This document shows positions 16,784 through 25,982 of a DNA stretch of 64,000 nucleotides, in pieces. The stretch is from Mycobacterium colombiense CECT 3035 (GTDB taxonomy: Bacteria; Actinomycetota; Actinomycetes; Mycobacteriales; Mycobacteriaceae): assembly GCF_002105755.1 (NCBI RefSeq), contig NZ_CP020821.1, forward strand, positions 2,604,001 through 2,668,000, read 5' to 3'. The notes beneath the pieces were generated by a model. The model made no database searches and had not been told where the DNA came from. It saw only the letters and a program-made list of their open reading frames with translations. The position numbers were made by a program, and so were the translations under genes. Every line of letters begins with the position of its first letter. The stretch's first letter is position 1.

Positions 16784-16799
16784 ATATCATATTTGATAT
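16784..16799. promoter_or_regulatory. Perfect palindrome ATATCA-TATT-TGATAT, candidate GntR/FCD operator
   Basis: Six-base arms separated by four bases, in the 113-base gap between two divergent acyl-CoA operons. The core is strikingly AT-rich for this genome. It lies 45 bases from the SDR start and 54 bases from the acyl-CoA dehydrogenase start, so one dimer bound here could control both. The operon-encoded GntR-family protein (11668-12354) is the obvious candidate; this is inference. Confidence 0.6.
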
Positions 16800-16852
16800 A
16801 GGATCCTGCTCTGAACCGGGGTGTTCTGGATCGAGACAGGAGTGTGGAGCCC

Positions 16853-18037
16853 ATGGCCGCCGCCGAAGCCGCGGAAGTCTCCGACGAGGACTTCCGCGAG
16901 ATCCTCGCTCAGACAAGGGAATTCGTCCGCAGCGCCGTTGTCCCCCGCGAACAGGAGATCCTCGACACCGATCGCGTCCCCGACGACCTGCGCGACGAGG
17001 CCAAGAAGATGGGCCTGTTCGGCTACGCGATTCCGCAGGAGTGGGGCGGCCTTGGCCTCAACCTGATGCAGGACGTCGAGATGGCGATGGAGCTCGGCTA
17101 CACCTCGCTGGCGCTGCGGTCGATGTTCGGCACCAACAACGGCATCGCCGGACAGGTGCTGGTGGGGTTTGGCACCGACGAACAGAAATCCCGCTGGCTG
17201 GAGTCGATCGCGTCCGGCGACGTCGTCGCCTCCTTCGCGCTGACCGAGCCCGGCGCCGGGTCCAACCCGGCCGGCTTGCGCACCAAAGCCGTTCGCGACG
17301 GCTCCGGAAAGGACGCGGCCTGGGTCATCTCCGGGCAGAAGCGCTTCATCACCAACGCGCCCGTCGCCAATCTCTTCGTGGTGTTCGCGCGGACCCGGCC
17401 CGCGGACGACCAGGGTCCGGGGATCGCCGTCTTCCTGGTTCCCGCGGACGCCGCCGGTGTCGAGGTGGGCGCCAAGGACGCCAAGATGGGCCAGGAGGGC
17501 GCCTGGACGGCCGACGTCAACTTCACCGACGTCCGCGTCGGCCCCGATGCCCTCGTCGGCGGCAGTGAAGACCACGGATACCGCGCGGCCATGACCTCGT
17601 TGGCCCGCGGGCGGGTGCACATCGCCGCCCTGGCGGTGGGCGCCGCCCAACGCGCACTGGACGAATCGGTGTCGTACGCCGCCACCGCGACGCAGGGCGG
17701 GACCCCGATCGGGAGCTTCCAGTTGGTGCAGGGCATGCTCGCCGACCAGCAGACCGGGGTGATGGCCGGCCGTGCGCTGGTGCGCGAAGCCGCCCGGCAG
17801 TGGGTCGCCGGCGAGGACCGCAGGATCGCGCCATCGGCCGCCAAGGTCTTCTGCACCGAAATGGCCGGCAATGTCGCGGATCTCGCGGTGCAGATCCACG
17901 GCGGCACCGGTTACATGCGCGGCGTTGCCGTCGAGCGCATCTACCGCGATGTGCGCCTGCTGCGACTGTACGAGGGCACCAGCGAAATCCAGCGGTTGAT
18001 CATCGGATCCAACCTCGTCAAGGCGGCGCAGCGATAA
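16853..18037 (+). CDS. acyl-CoA dehydrogenase
   Basis: 394 aa. Acyl-CoA dehydrogenase fold with DFREILAQTREFVRSAVVP at the N-terminus, VASFALTEPGAGSNPAGLRTKA for FAD and substrate contacts, KRFITNAPVANLF, and the catalytic glutamate in RLYEGTSEIQRLIIG near the C-terminus. The ATG at 16853 has AGGAG ten bases upstream; a GTG three codons earlier is in frame. It opens a plus-strand operon with the SDR and flavoprotein that follow, and diverges from the SDR-thiolase operon. With the other dehydrogenase (12359) the region holds two, which may act on different chain lengths or at different steps. Confidence 0.92.
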   Translation: MAAAEAAEVSDEDFREILAQTREFVRSAVVPREQEILDTDRVPDDLRDEAKKMGLFGYAIPQEWGGLGLNLMQDVEMAMELGYTSLALRSMFGTNNGIAGQVLVGFGTDEQKSRWLESIASGDVVASFALTEPGAGSNPAGLRTKAVRDGSGKDAAWVISGQKRFITNAPVANLFVVFARTRPADDQGPGIAVFLVPADAAGVEVGAKDAKMGQEGAWTADVNFTDVRVGPDALVGGSEDHGYRAAMTSLARGRVHIAALAVGAAQRALDESVSYAATATQGGTPIGSFQLVQGMLADQQTGVMAGRALVREAARQWVAGEDRRIAPSAAKVFCTEMAGNVADLAVQIHGGTGYMRGVAVERIYRDVRLLRLYEGTSEIQRLIIGSNLVKAAQR

Positions 18038-18074
18038 CGGTGGGCCCGCAACCGAACCAACCCGAGGAGCACCT

Positions 18075-18896
18075 ATGAGCGGCAGGCTTGCCGGACGAGT
18101 GGCATTCATCACCGGCGCGGCACGCGGCCAGGGCCGGGCGCACGCGGTGCGCATGGCCTCCGAAGGAGCCGACATCATCGCCGTCGACATCGCCGGCAAG
18201 CTGCCGTCCTGCGTGCCCTACGACCCGGCGACGCCCGACGACCTGAGCGAGACCGTGCGCCTGGTCGAAGCGGCGAACCGCCGGATCATCTCGTCGGTGG
18301 TGGACACCCGCGACTTCGACGGTCTGCGCAAGGTCGTCGCGGACGGCGTCGCCGAGCTGGGCCGGCTGGACATCATCGTGGCCAACGCCGGGGTCGCGGC
18401 TCCGCAGGCCTGGGACGACATCACGCCGGAGGACTTCCGCGACGTCATCGACATCAACGTGACCGGCACCTGGAACACCGTGATGGCCGGCGCGGACAAG
18501 ATCATCGAGGGCGGGCGCGGCGGCTCCATCATCCTGATCAGCTCCGCGGCCGGAATGAAGATGCAGCCGTTCATGATCCACTACACCGCCAGCAAGCACG
18601 CCGTCACCGGGATGGCCCGGGCCTTCGCCGCCGAGTTGGGCAAGCACTCGATCCGGGTCAACAGCGTCCACCCGGGCCCGGTGAACACCGCGATGGGCTC
18701 CGGCGACATGGTCAACGCGGTGGGCAGGACCATGGAAACCAATCCACAGCTGTCGCATGTCCTCACACCGTTCCTGCCCGACTGGGTCGCCGAGCCGGAG
18801 GAGATCGCCGATACCGTGTGCTGGCTGGCCAGCGACGAGTCGCGCAAGGTCACCGCCGCCCAAATCCCGGTCGACCAGGGCTCGACGCAGTACTGA
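18075..18896 (+). CDS. SDR-family oxidoreductase of the mycofactocin-coupled type
   Basis: 273 aa. SDR motifs: ITGAARGQGRAHAVRMASEGADIIAVDI, NAG in VANAGVAAPQ, catalytic Tyr-Lys in IHYTASKHAVTG, and NSVHPGPVNTAMG. The GAARGQGRAHA signature with an insert after the first strand and the C-terminal PVDQGSTQY are typical of actinobacterial SDRs whose tightly bound NAD is recycled by the peptide-derived cofactor mycofactocin; that group oxidises alcohols. GAGGAG is 5-6 bases upstream of the ATG. It lies 37 bases after the dehydrogenase in the same operon. No mycofactocin biosynthesis genes are in the window. Confidence 0.88.
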   Translation: MSGRLAGRVAFITGAARGQGRAHAVRMASEGADIIAVDIAGKLPSCVPYDPATPDDLSETVRLVEAANRRIISSVVDTRDFDGLRKVVADGVAELGRLDIIVANAGVAAPQAWDDITPEDFRDVIDINVTGTWNTVMAGADKIIEGGRGGSIILISSAAGMKMQPFMIHYTASKHAVTGMARAFAAELGKHSIRVNSVHPGPVNTAMGSGDMVNAVGRTMETNPQLSHVLTPFLPDWVAEPEEIADTVCWLASDESRKVTAAQIPVDQGSTQY

Positions 18897-18945
18897 GCAT
18901 CGGTTCTGCGGGAATAGCGGCGCTGCCCGGGCGTTTGCACTCGGC

Positions 18946-19374
18946 ATGAAAGCCTTCAGCGAATCCGAGCGCCAGGAATTCCTCGCCGACAAGCATGTGG
19001 CCGTGCTGTCCGTCGCCGCCACCGAAGGCCGCCCGCCGGCCAGCGTCCCGATCTGGTACGACTACACCCCGGGCGGAAACATCCGGATCATGACCGGGAC
19101 GTCCAGCCGCAAGGCCCGGCTGATCAAGCAGGCGGGGAGAGTGACGCTGGTGGTCCAGCGCGAGGAGCCGCCGTATCAGTACGTCGTGGTGGAGGGCACC
19201 GTGGTCGAGACCACCGAGCCGGCGCCGGCCGACGTCGCGGAGACGGTCGCCATCCGCTATCTGGGCGAGGAGGGCGGGCGCGCGTTCGTGCGCAGCATGG
19301 AAGGCGTCGAGGAGGTGCTCTTCACCATCCGGCCCGACCGCTGGCTGAGCGCCGACTTCACCGGCGACCTCTGA
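18946..19374 (+). CDS. pyridoxamine 5'-phosphate oxidase-like split-barrel flavin/F420-binding protein
   Basis: 142 aa. The pattern FLADKHVAVLSVAATEGRPPASVPIWYDYTP followed by IMTGTSSRKARLIKQAGRVTLVVQ is the FMN/F420-binding split beta-barrel of the PPOX-like family, whose mycobacterial members include F420-dependent reductases and biliverdin reductases. The ATG at 18946 fits the family N-terminus; it lies 49 bases after the SDR stop, probably the same transcript. It could reduce an unsaturated product of the pathway or serve in redox balance. The cofactor cannot be fixed from sequence alone. Confidence 0.83.
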   Translation: MKAFSESERQEFLADKHVAVLSVAATEGRPPASVPIWYDYTPGGNIRIMTGTSSRKARLIKQAGRVTLVVQREEPPYQYVVVEGTVVETTEPAPADVAETVAIRYLGEEGGRAFVRSMEGVEEVLFTIRPDRWLSADFTGDL

Positions 19375-19378
19375 GGCC

Positions 19379-20455
19379 TCAGCCGATCAGGTCCAGCGTT
19401 CCCAGCTCGCGGATCGCCTGGCAGCCGCGGCTCAGCATGGTCAGCACCATGTCGTCGCCGCGTTCGGTGGCTGCGGCGAACGCAAAACCCAGCGCCGAGA
19501 TCAGCGGCGCCTGCAATACGCCGAGCCGGTAATCGCGCCAACACGTTTCGCGGTCGTAGTCGCCGACCCCGCCCGCCGTCAGCGCGCGGTGATAGTCGGT
19601 GACGAGCTGTTCCTCGATACTCGCCCGCAGTTGCGAATTGAGACTGGTCGCCGTGAAGTAGGCGAGATCCCGGGCCGGCAGCCCCACGCCGAGCGTCTGC
19701 CAGTCCACCACGCTAACCCTGGTTCGCTCGGGATCGAACAGCAGGTTGTCCAGCCGGTAGTCGCCGTGCAGCAAGGCGAACCGGTCGTACTCGGACAGCA
19801 ACCACGGCGCGATCGAACCCATTGCCGCACCGAAGGTGTCGCGGTCTTCCGCGCTCATCCGGTCACCCAGCTTCTCCAGCGTGATGTCGGCGCTCATCTT
19901 CGCCACCTCGCCCATGCCGTTGGCCCCGGCCTCATCCGGCCGGCTGAATGCGATGCCCGGGAAATCGAGCCATCCGGGGTCGCACCAGCTGGGCGCGTGC
20001 AGGCCCGCCAGCGCGGTAACCGCAAGGCGCGCTTCGGCTTCACCGCAACCGACGAGCTGATCGCCCTGCACCGCCGGCGCCTGATCGGCGAGTAGTAGGG
20101 CGAAATCCATTGCGTCCTCGGTGATCTCGGAGTAGAAGCACCGCGGTGTGGGTACCTGCACCCGGTCGGCCACCGAGGAGTAGAACGCGCATTCGCTGCG
20201 GTAGCCGATCACCACCCGGTCGCGCACCGTGTCGTCCTGAGCGGGCAGCTTGATCACAAAGGTCTGCGGCAGGTCACCGGGGTCCGTCGCGTAGCGGGCG
20301 GTCACCCGGTAGGTCGCGCCCGTCTGTCCGGTGCCGATCGCGACCACGTCCACGTCCGCGACCTCGACGGGTGTGCCGCTGCCAGACAGCGCGGCGGACA
20401 GCCACTGCGGGGTCACGTCGGCGGGGTAACGCGGTATCGACAGCACAGCACTCAT
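19379..20455 (-). CDS. aminoglycoside phosphotransferase-like kinase family protein
   Basis: 358 aa. Kinase-like fold: ATP-site lysine in FVIKLPAQ, catalytic loop LLHGDYRLDNLLFD (HGDxxxxN) and metal-binding aspartate in VSVVDWQTLG. This APH-like group in mycobacteria is often next to acyl-CoA dehydrogenases and SDRs and is thought to phosphorylate lipid, steroid or alcohol substrates rather than antibiotics (family knowledge). The start at 20455 has GGAGG 11 bases upstream; the longer frame runs into the 3' end of irtB. It converges with the flavoprotein gene (4-base gap). An imperfectly understood palindrome lies upstream at 20508. Confidence 0.85.
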   Translation of the reverse strand: MSAVLSIPRYPADVTPQWLSAALSGSGTPVEVADVDVVAIGTGQTGATYRVTARYATDPGDLPQTFVIKLPAQDDTVRDRVVIGYRSECAFYSSVADRVQVPTPRCFYSEITEDAMDFALLLADQAPAVQGDQLVGCGEAEARLAVTALAGLHAPSWCDPGWLDFPGIAFSRPDEAGANGMGEVAKMSADITLEKLGDRMSAEDRDTFGAAMGSIAPWLLSEYDRFALLHGDYRLDNLLFDPERTRVSVVDWQTLGVGLPARDLAYFTATSLNSQLRASIEEQLVTDYHRALTAGGVGDYDRETCWRDYRLGVLQAPLISALGFAFAAATERGDDMVLTMLSRGCQAIRELGTLDLIG

Positions 20456-20507
20456 AAGCAGCACGCCTCCTGTACGCACTCGGTCCGACTGACAAACTGT
20501 AAGGCAT

Positions 20508-20524
20508 ACCGCAAGAGTTGCGGT
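20508..20524. repeat. Perfect 7-bp inverted repeat ACCGCAA-GAG-TTGCGGT
   Basis: Lies in the 82-base gap between the irtB stop and the kinase-like gene start on the minus strand. There is no T-run on either side, so it is a poor intrinsic terminator. Its position about 53 bases before the kinase start fits a repressor operator at that gene's own promoter. Confidence 0.45.
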
Positions 20525-20537
20525 GAACCGCGGTGCG

Positions 20538-22274
20538 CTAGTCGGCCAGAATCCGCCATTCGGCGGCTTCGTGCTGCTGGCGCCAGAATTCGTCGAAACG
20601 GCCACCCGCAGCGAGCAATTCATCGACCGTACCGTCCTCGATGACGCGGCCGTTGTCGAGGAACAGGACGCGGTCGGCGTGACCGATGCTGGCCAGCCGA
20701 TGCGCGACGATCACCTGGGTGCGCGATTGCGGGTCGGCGGTCAGGGCGTCGACCACCGCGGCCTCGTTCTCGGTGTCCAGCGCGCTGGTCGCCTCGTCTA
20801 CCAGCAGTATCGGTGCGGGCTTGAGCAACGCGCGGGCGATGCTGACCCGCTGCCGCTCACCACCGGACAGTGCCGAGCCGGCCTCGCCGACCACGGTGTC
20901 GGCGCCGTCGGGCAGCCGCCCGACGAGCTCGTCGACGCGCGCGAGCGCCACCGCCCGCGCGAACCGCTCGTCGTCGGCGCCGGGGTCTCCGGCGAACACG
21001 TTGTCGCGGATTGACCCGTGGAAGAGGTACGGGTGCTGGAACACCACGCTGCTGGCCGCGCGCCGGGCGCCGCCGTCCAGGGTCGCCGCGTCCACCCCGT
21101 CGATCAGCACCCGGCCGCCGGTGGGCTCATGCAGCCCGGCGATCAGCGCCAGGATGGTGCTCTTGCCCGAGCCCGACGGTCCGACGATCGCCGTCGTGCT
21201 GCCCGGCTCCAACGCGAAGCTCACGCCGTCGAGCACCGGCGCAGCGGCGCCGTCGTAGCCGAACACGACGTCATCGAACTCGATACGCGGCGCCGCACCG
21301 CCGGCCAGCGCGCCGGTGCCGGCATTCATCAGCGGCGCGGTCAGCACCGAACGGATGTTGTCGAGCGTGGCGCGGGTGCTCTCCAGCGCGGGCGCCAGCT
21401 CGCTGATGGTGGTGAACGGTTCGAGGTAGCGCACGATCACGACGATCAACGCGATGGCCTCGGCCACCGTGAGCGTGCCGTTCACGGTCAGCGCGGTGGT
21501 CGCCCCGGCCAGCAGGATCAGCGCAAGCTGGCTGGCGAGGCTGAACAGCAGCTGCCCGGGGACCTGCATGGAAAGCAGGCGCATGGTGGCGCCGTGCTGG
21601 GCGGCCAGCGCATCGCCGACCAGGCTTCGCGCCGGCTCGACGCGCCGTGCGGCGCGCAGCGCCTGCTGGGTGCGGGCGAACTCGATGATGCGCTCGGTGA
21701 GCGCGCTATTGGCCTCGGCCGCCGCGGCATCGGCGCGCCGCGCCAAGCGGGCCGACGCCCACAGCGCGCCCAGCAACAGCGGCAGGCCACCCAGCGCGGC
21801 GGCCCCCAGCTGCCAGGAGACGGGCAGCAGGGCCACCGCGATCGCGGCGGGCAGCAGGATCGCGGAGATCAGCGGGGTGAGCAGGTTGACGACCAGACCG
21901 ACGAGTTCCGGTCCGGTGGCCGCGATCGCCTGCCGCGCCGTCGCGGTGTGCTCGGCGGTGAACCAATCCAGCCGCACGCCGGGCAGCCGATCCGCCACGT
22001 CGTGCTGGCTGTGATCGAGCACCGCGAAACCCAGGTTGAAACCGATACGGGCCGTTGCGGTGTCGATCACCCAGCCGGTCACGGTGGCCGCGGTCAGCCA
22101 CCCCAGCCAGGCCAGCGCGCGCTGCGGGGCGTCGCCGAACAACGCCCCCACCAGGGGGACCAGCAGCACGGTGGCGACCGCGCGCACCACCACGGAGATC
22201 AACGCGAGGACGGTGTAGGCGATGACCCCGTTGCGGCGATCCGCCGGGACCAGACCCAACCACGTGCGGATCAT
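20538..22274 (-). CDS. irtB: IrtB, ABC exporter-fold half of the mycobactin/carboxymycobactin importer
   Basis: 578 aa. An N-terminal transmembrane domain with six predicted helices (residues 1-300) is followed by a nucleotide-binding domain: Walker [10 protein letters not shown] at 365-373, signature LSGGERQ at 469-475, Walker [13 protein letters not shown] at 489-500. The sequence closely resembles M. tuberculosis IrtB from memory ([39 protein letters not shown]). IrtB pairs with IrtA in the inner membrane to bring iron-loaded mycobactins into the cytoplasm. Its ATG overlaps the irtA stop by 4 bases. The gene itself is intact, but its partner is frameshifted in this sequence. Confidence 0.95.
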   Translation of the reverse strand: MIRTWLGLVPADRRNGVIAYTVLALISVVVRAVATVLLVPLVGALFGDAPQRALAWLGWLTAATVTGWVIDTATARIGFNLGFAVLDHSQHDVADRLPGVRLDWFTAEHTATARQAIAATGPELVGLVVNLLTPLISAILLPAAIAVALLPVSWQLGAAALGGLPLLLGALWASARLARRADAAAAEANSALTERIIEFARTQQALRAARRVEPARSLVGDALAAQHGATMRLLSMQVPGQLLFSLASQLALILLAGATTALTVNGTLTVAEAIALIVVIVRYLEPFTTISELAPALESTRATLDNIRSVLTAPLMNAGTGALAGGAAPRIEFDDVVFGYDGAAAPVLDGVSFALEPGSTTAIVGPSGSGKSTILALIAGLHEPTGGRVLIDGVDAATLDGGARRAASSVVFQHPYLFHGSIRDNVFAGDPGADDERFARAVALARVDELVGRLPDGADTVVGEAGSALSGGERQRVSIARALLKPAPILLVDEATSALDTENEAAVVDALTADPQSRTQVIVAHRLASIGHADRVLFLDNGRVIEDGTVDELLAAGGRFDEFWRQQHEAAEWRILAD

Positions 22275-24894
22275 CGCGGCCCCTCCCCGGTCGCGCCGGC
22301 GGGCGCCGGGTCACGGTGGCTCCGCTGGCCGCCCTCCCACAGCCGCCGGTACCGGCCGTCGGCGGCCAGCAACTCGTCGTGGGTGCCGCGTTCGACGATG
22401 CGGCCGTGGTCGAGCACCACGATCTGGTGGGCCCCGGTGATCGTGTGCAATCGATGCGCGATCACCAGAACGGTGCGGTCCCGCGTCAACCGGTTGAGAG
22501 CTTGCTGCACAAGGTATTCCGATTCGGGATCGGCGAAGGCGGTGGCCTCGTCGAGGATGAGCACCGGGGTGTCGGCCAGGATCGCCCGGGCGATGGTGAG
22601 CCGCTGGCGCTCACCGCCGGAGAGCCCGCTTCCGGCGCCGAGCATGGTGTCGTAGCCGTGCGGCAGCCGCATGATGCGGTCGTGGATTTGCGCCTCGCGG
22701 GCCGCCTGCTCGACCTGTGCGGCGGTGGCATCGGGAACGGCCAGCGCGATGTTTTCCGCGACGGTGCCGTGCACCAATTGCGTTTCCTGCAGCACGAATC
22801 CCACCTGAGCATAGAGCTGGTCGGCGGTCATCGACCGAATATCTTGTCCCCCAACACGTATCGCGCCCTGCCCGACGTCGTGGAACCGGGCCAGCAGGGC
22901 CGCCAGCGTCGACTTGCCGGACCCGGAGGGCCCGACCAGCGCGGTGACCGTGCCGGGCCGCAAGGTCAGCGACACGTCGTGGATGACGGGAACGTCTGGG
23001 CGGTAGCCGAATCCGACGTTGTCGAACACCACTGTGGCGGCCGGATCCCGGTGGGCCTCGTCGTTGTCTCGCACGGCGAGGTCGGGCTCGTCGAGGGTGT
23101 TCTGCAGGCGCCGGGCGGCCAGCATGCCGGCGCGGATGCCGCCGAGGCCGTACGCGATGCCGAGCAGCCGGGAGCCAAACGTGGTGCCCAGCAACAAGAA
23201 CGGCAGCAGATCCACCGGATTCATCCGCCCGGTGATCACCAGCAGCGTCCCCGTGACCGCGATAAGCCAGAGGAAAGTGGACGGACGGGTCACCAGGTCC
23301 ATGAACGTCTTCTTGCCGGCCAGCGGGCGCTGCCAGGCGACAAGGAAGCCGACGTACTCGTCCAGGCGGCGCCGGAAGCTGGACGCGGCGGCGCCACCGA
23401 AGACGCGGATCACCGGCTGGCCTTCCAGGTATGCGCCGGCCTCGCCGCTCATCGTCTCGGCCCAGCGCTGTGACTGCGGAATGCGCGGGCCCGACTGAAT
23501 CGTCAGCGACGACGTCAGCACCAGGTAAACCAGGACGGGCACGAACAACACCAGCGCCACCCGCCAGTCGACGGCGAACAGGTAGACCAGCACCGCGACC
23601 GGCGCGACGGCCGCGGCCACCGCATCGGGGATGGCGTGGGTGACCAGGTAGTGCAGCGACAGCGTGTCGTCGGCCAGCAGCTGCTTGATCGACCCCGAAC
23701 CGCGTGCGGTGAACCAGCCCAGGGGTAGCCGAGACAGCTTGTGCAACAGTCGCGATCGCAGATCGCGCGCGAATCGGGCGTCGACCACGTGCAGCCAGAG
23801 CGTGAGCGCGGCACCGAACAGCGCACCCAGACCCAGCAGGGAAACCGCGGCGATGCCGATATCCCACAGCCGGGACGCGGGCGCCCGGAAACCAGCAGCC
23901 GGGCCAGCTCGACCAGCAACACGAACGGCGCCAGTTGCACCAGGGTGATTACCGCCTGCAGCACGCCCGACGCGATCAGCGCCGACCGCAGCGGCGCGAG
24001 CAGCCGGCCTGCGCCCTGGGCACGCCAGTTCCCGCGGGCCGCCGGGGCGGGGGCCGCGTCGGATACCTGCGGAGCCGATTCCAGCTGCGCGGCAATGTCT
24101 TCCGTGGACACGCCGGGGGCGACGCCGTCGGATGCCGCCGGCTCTTCGCCGCGCCGGGTGCCCATCGCGCGCCCGGCGCTCCAGTAGGCCTGCGCGTGCA
24201 CCTCGGATTTGGGAAAGCCGAACTCGTCGCGAAGCCGGGCCCTGACCTGCTTGAGCGTGGTGGCCTCCGGCGTCGCCCAGGCGTACCAGTTCGACCAATC
24301 CCGGCTCTCGATCGCGGCGGCCAGCGACTTCTCGTCGTGGCGGACGACCCAGTGCACCCGCAGCCGGGGATGCTGCGCGACCGGGATCAAGGTGTCGTTG
24401 TCGTCGTGCTGTTCGAGGTACATCTCGATCGGGACGTCGTCGGGGACGACCCCGATGATCCCGTTCATCCCCGGGATCGATGCCGAGTCGCCGATCAGCA
24501 GGTAGCCGGCCGGCTGCTCGTCGGGCACGTCGAAGCGCGACGAGCCCATCAGGGCCATCACCGCGATGGTCGCGCCGGGCTGCACGGTGCGCGCCCACGA
24601 CGACGCCGGGCCGGCGGGATCGTGCAGCACGATGTCGACCGCGAAACGTCCGGCGGGAACGTCCGCCTCCGAGATGGTGTACGCGCGCTGGAATTCCGTT
24701 CTGGACCCGTCCGGGTCCGGGAACCAGAACCGCAGCCACGCAGCCGGTTCCGCATCGACGTCTTCGAACAGCGTCGGCGACACCATGCGTACCCGCACGA
24801 AATGCGGTGCGATCCGGACGGTTTCGAGCACCGTCGCGGTGTGATCACGCGCGCCGAAGCTGCGCAGCATCACACCGGAGAATCCCCGCGCCAT
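22271..24894 (-). pseudogene. irtA: irtA, mycobactin importer/siderophore reductase subunit, interrupted by a one-base deletion
   Basis: From the ATG at 24894 the frame reads an N-terminal siderophore-interaction (FAD) domain: RAYTISEAD (flavin motif), [12 protein letters not shown], and [15 protein letters not shown], residues 1-245. The first membrane helix [17 protein letters not shown] follows, and the homology then jumps frame at 23884-23886. The other frame continues [16 protein letters not shown] through six membrane helices and a complete nucleotide-binding domain ([30 protein letters not shown]) to 22271. Adding one C to the CCC run at 23884-23886 restores an 874-aa IrtA. IrtA reduces ferric mycobactin and forms the importer with IrtB. 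This may be a sequencing error or a real disruption. Confidence 0.88.
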
Positions 24895-25079
24895 CAACGG
24901 TCCTTTCTCGCGGCACCCCGCGCCGCCACGGCCTCGCCGACCTGACGACGCGGCGAGGCCACGGCTCGATGCGGCCCGCATGGCCCGCTCACACCCTGGA
25001 TTCGGCGCCTGCCACGACCCCGTGTGGGCGCCGAGGGCACCGGCCAGGCGGTCACGGCTTGGTACGTTACCCCACAAAC

Positions 25080-25098
25080 TAAGGGTTGCCTTACCATA
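25080..25098. promoter_or_regulatory. Candidate IdeR iron box
   Basis: The 19 bases match the palindromic IdeR consensus (TTAGGTTAGGCTAACCTAA) at 12 of 19 positions, including AAGG...CTTACC on the two sides of the centre. It lies 186 bases upstream of irtA on the minus strand and 37 bases upstream of the DCC-family gene on the plus strand. irtAB is iron-repressed by IdeR in M. tuberculosis. The 240-base gap between irtA and the DCC gene otherwise shows no gene. Confidence 0.5.
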
Positions 25099-25134
25099 GG
25101 TCAACCGGGGGTGCCGGCCGGTAACCTGGGAGAC

Positions 25135-25557
25135 ATGAGCGCTGGATCGCCGCCCGTGTTGCTGTACGACGGGGTCTGCGGGGTGTGCAACCGGTCGGTG
25201 CGCACGATCCTTCGATTCGATCCCACCGGCCCCCTGCGCTTCGCGGCGCTGGAAAGCGTCTTCGCCAAAGCGATCGTCGAACGCCACCCGGAGATCGGCA
25301 GCGTCGACTCGATGGTGTTTGTGGATGACCCGGGCGGGCCCTCGGAACGGGTCGCCGTCCGATCCGCCGCCGTGCTACGCGTGGCGAGTTACCTCGGGGG
25401 ACCGTGGCGGATGTTCGCCGTCGCGCGCGTCATTCCCGCTCCGCTGCGCGACTGGCTGTACGACAGGTTCGCCGCGGTCCGCTACCGCATCGGCGGTAAG
25501 TACGACAGTTGTCCGCTGCCGGCCCCGGAGGTTCGCGCCCGCTTCGTGGCGGACTGA
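25135..25557 (+). CDS. DCC-family (YuxK-like) thiol-disulfide oxidoreductase-like protein
   Basis: 140 aa. The N-terminal [15 protein letters not shown] carries the DxxCxxC signature that names the DCC family. Further conserved segments are [13 protein letters not shown] and a C-terminal [21 protein letters not shown]. The cysteine pair suggests a thioredoxin-like redox role, but no member with a firm function is known to me. ATG at 25135 with CTGGGAG upstream. It diverges from irtA, and the candidate IdeR box lies in the shared promoter region, so an iron-linked role is possible but only inferred. It occupies part of the place held by the mbtK-L-M-N genes in M. tuberculosis. Confidence 0.8.
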   Translation: MSAGSPPVLLYDGVCGVCNRSVRTILRFDPTGPLRFAALESVFAKAIVERHPEIGSVDSMVFVDDPGGPSERVAVRSAAVLRVASYLGGPWRMFAVARVIPAPLRDWLYDRFAAVRYRIGGKYDSCPLPAPEVRARFVAD

Positions 25558-25563
25558 CCGGCC

Positions 25564-25893
25564 TCAGTCGGTGCCCGGCGCCGAAGTGAGGTCCGCTTCG
25601 GATTCCTCGCGCTTCAACCGGGCCAGCTTGCGGTCCTCTTCCGCCGCCTGACGGTGCTTGAGCGCCGATCTGTGGTGCACATCCGTGTGCGAGACGCCTT
25701 GTTCGACGCTCCAGTCTTGGATCTCGGCGACTCGGTCGTGCTGGACGGCCGATTCTTCGAAGCTATGCGCCGCTGACAGCCCCGCGCGAGCTGCCCGTTC
25801 GCGTGCCGCGGCGGCGGCGTGTTCGGCGCGTTCGACATCTGCTGCGGTGACGGCATTTTCGTCTCGCGGTGAGGGGCCGCTTTCAGTGGACAT
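25564..25893 (-). CDS. hypothetical hydrophilic helical protein (109 aa)
   Basis: From the ATG at 25893, which has GGGAG seven bases before it; longer in-frame extensions run through the tRNA gene and are rejected. The protein is almost entirely charged and alanine-rich helix (AADVERAEHAAAAARERAARAG; KHRQAAEEDRKLARLKREE), with several histidines (DVHHRSALKHRQ), and has no signal or membrane segment. A coiled coil is likely. No family was recognised. It is convergent with the DCC gene (6-base gap) and follows tRNA-Leu on the same strand. Confidence 0.7.
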   Translation of the reverse strand: MSTESGPSPRDENAVTAADVERAEHAAAAARERAARAGLSAAHSFEESAVQHDRVAEIQDWSVEQGVSHTDVHHRSALKHRQAAEEDRKLARLKREESEADLTSAPGTD

Positions 25894-25982
25894 GGCGTCT
25901 CCCTTGTGTCCCGTGAGTTTCAGGTACCCGCCAGGGAGGGTTTGACGCCCATGTGGCGAAGTTTTTCGTCTGGGGCGATGAG

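Noticed and set aside
23884-23886. Programmed ribosomal frameshift in irtA
   Set aside because: No slippery heptamer or downstream pseudoknot was recognised; a simple one-base indel explains the break better.
25080-25134. Possible mbtK start next to the iron box
   Set aside because: The plus-strand gene there is a DCC-family protein with DxxCxxC, and no acyltransferase-like sequence is present.
23515-25287. 590-codon frame starting well upstream of irtA
   Set aside because: The first 131 residues are Arg/Ser-rich and lie in the promoter region; IrtA homology begins at the ATG at 24894, and the end is out-of-frame after the deletion.
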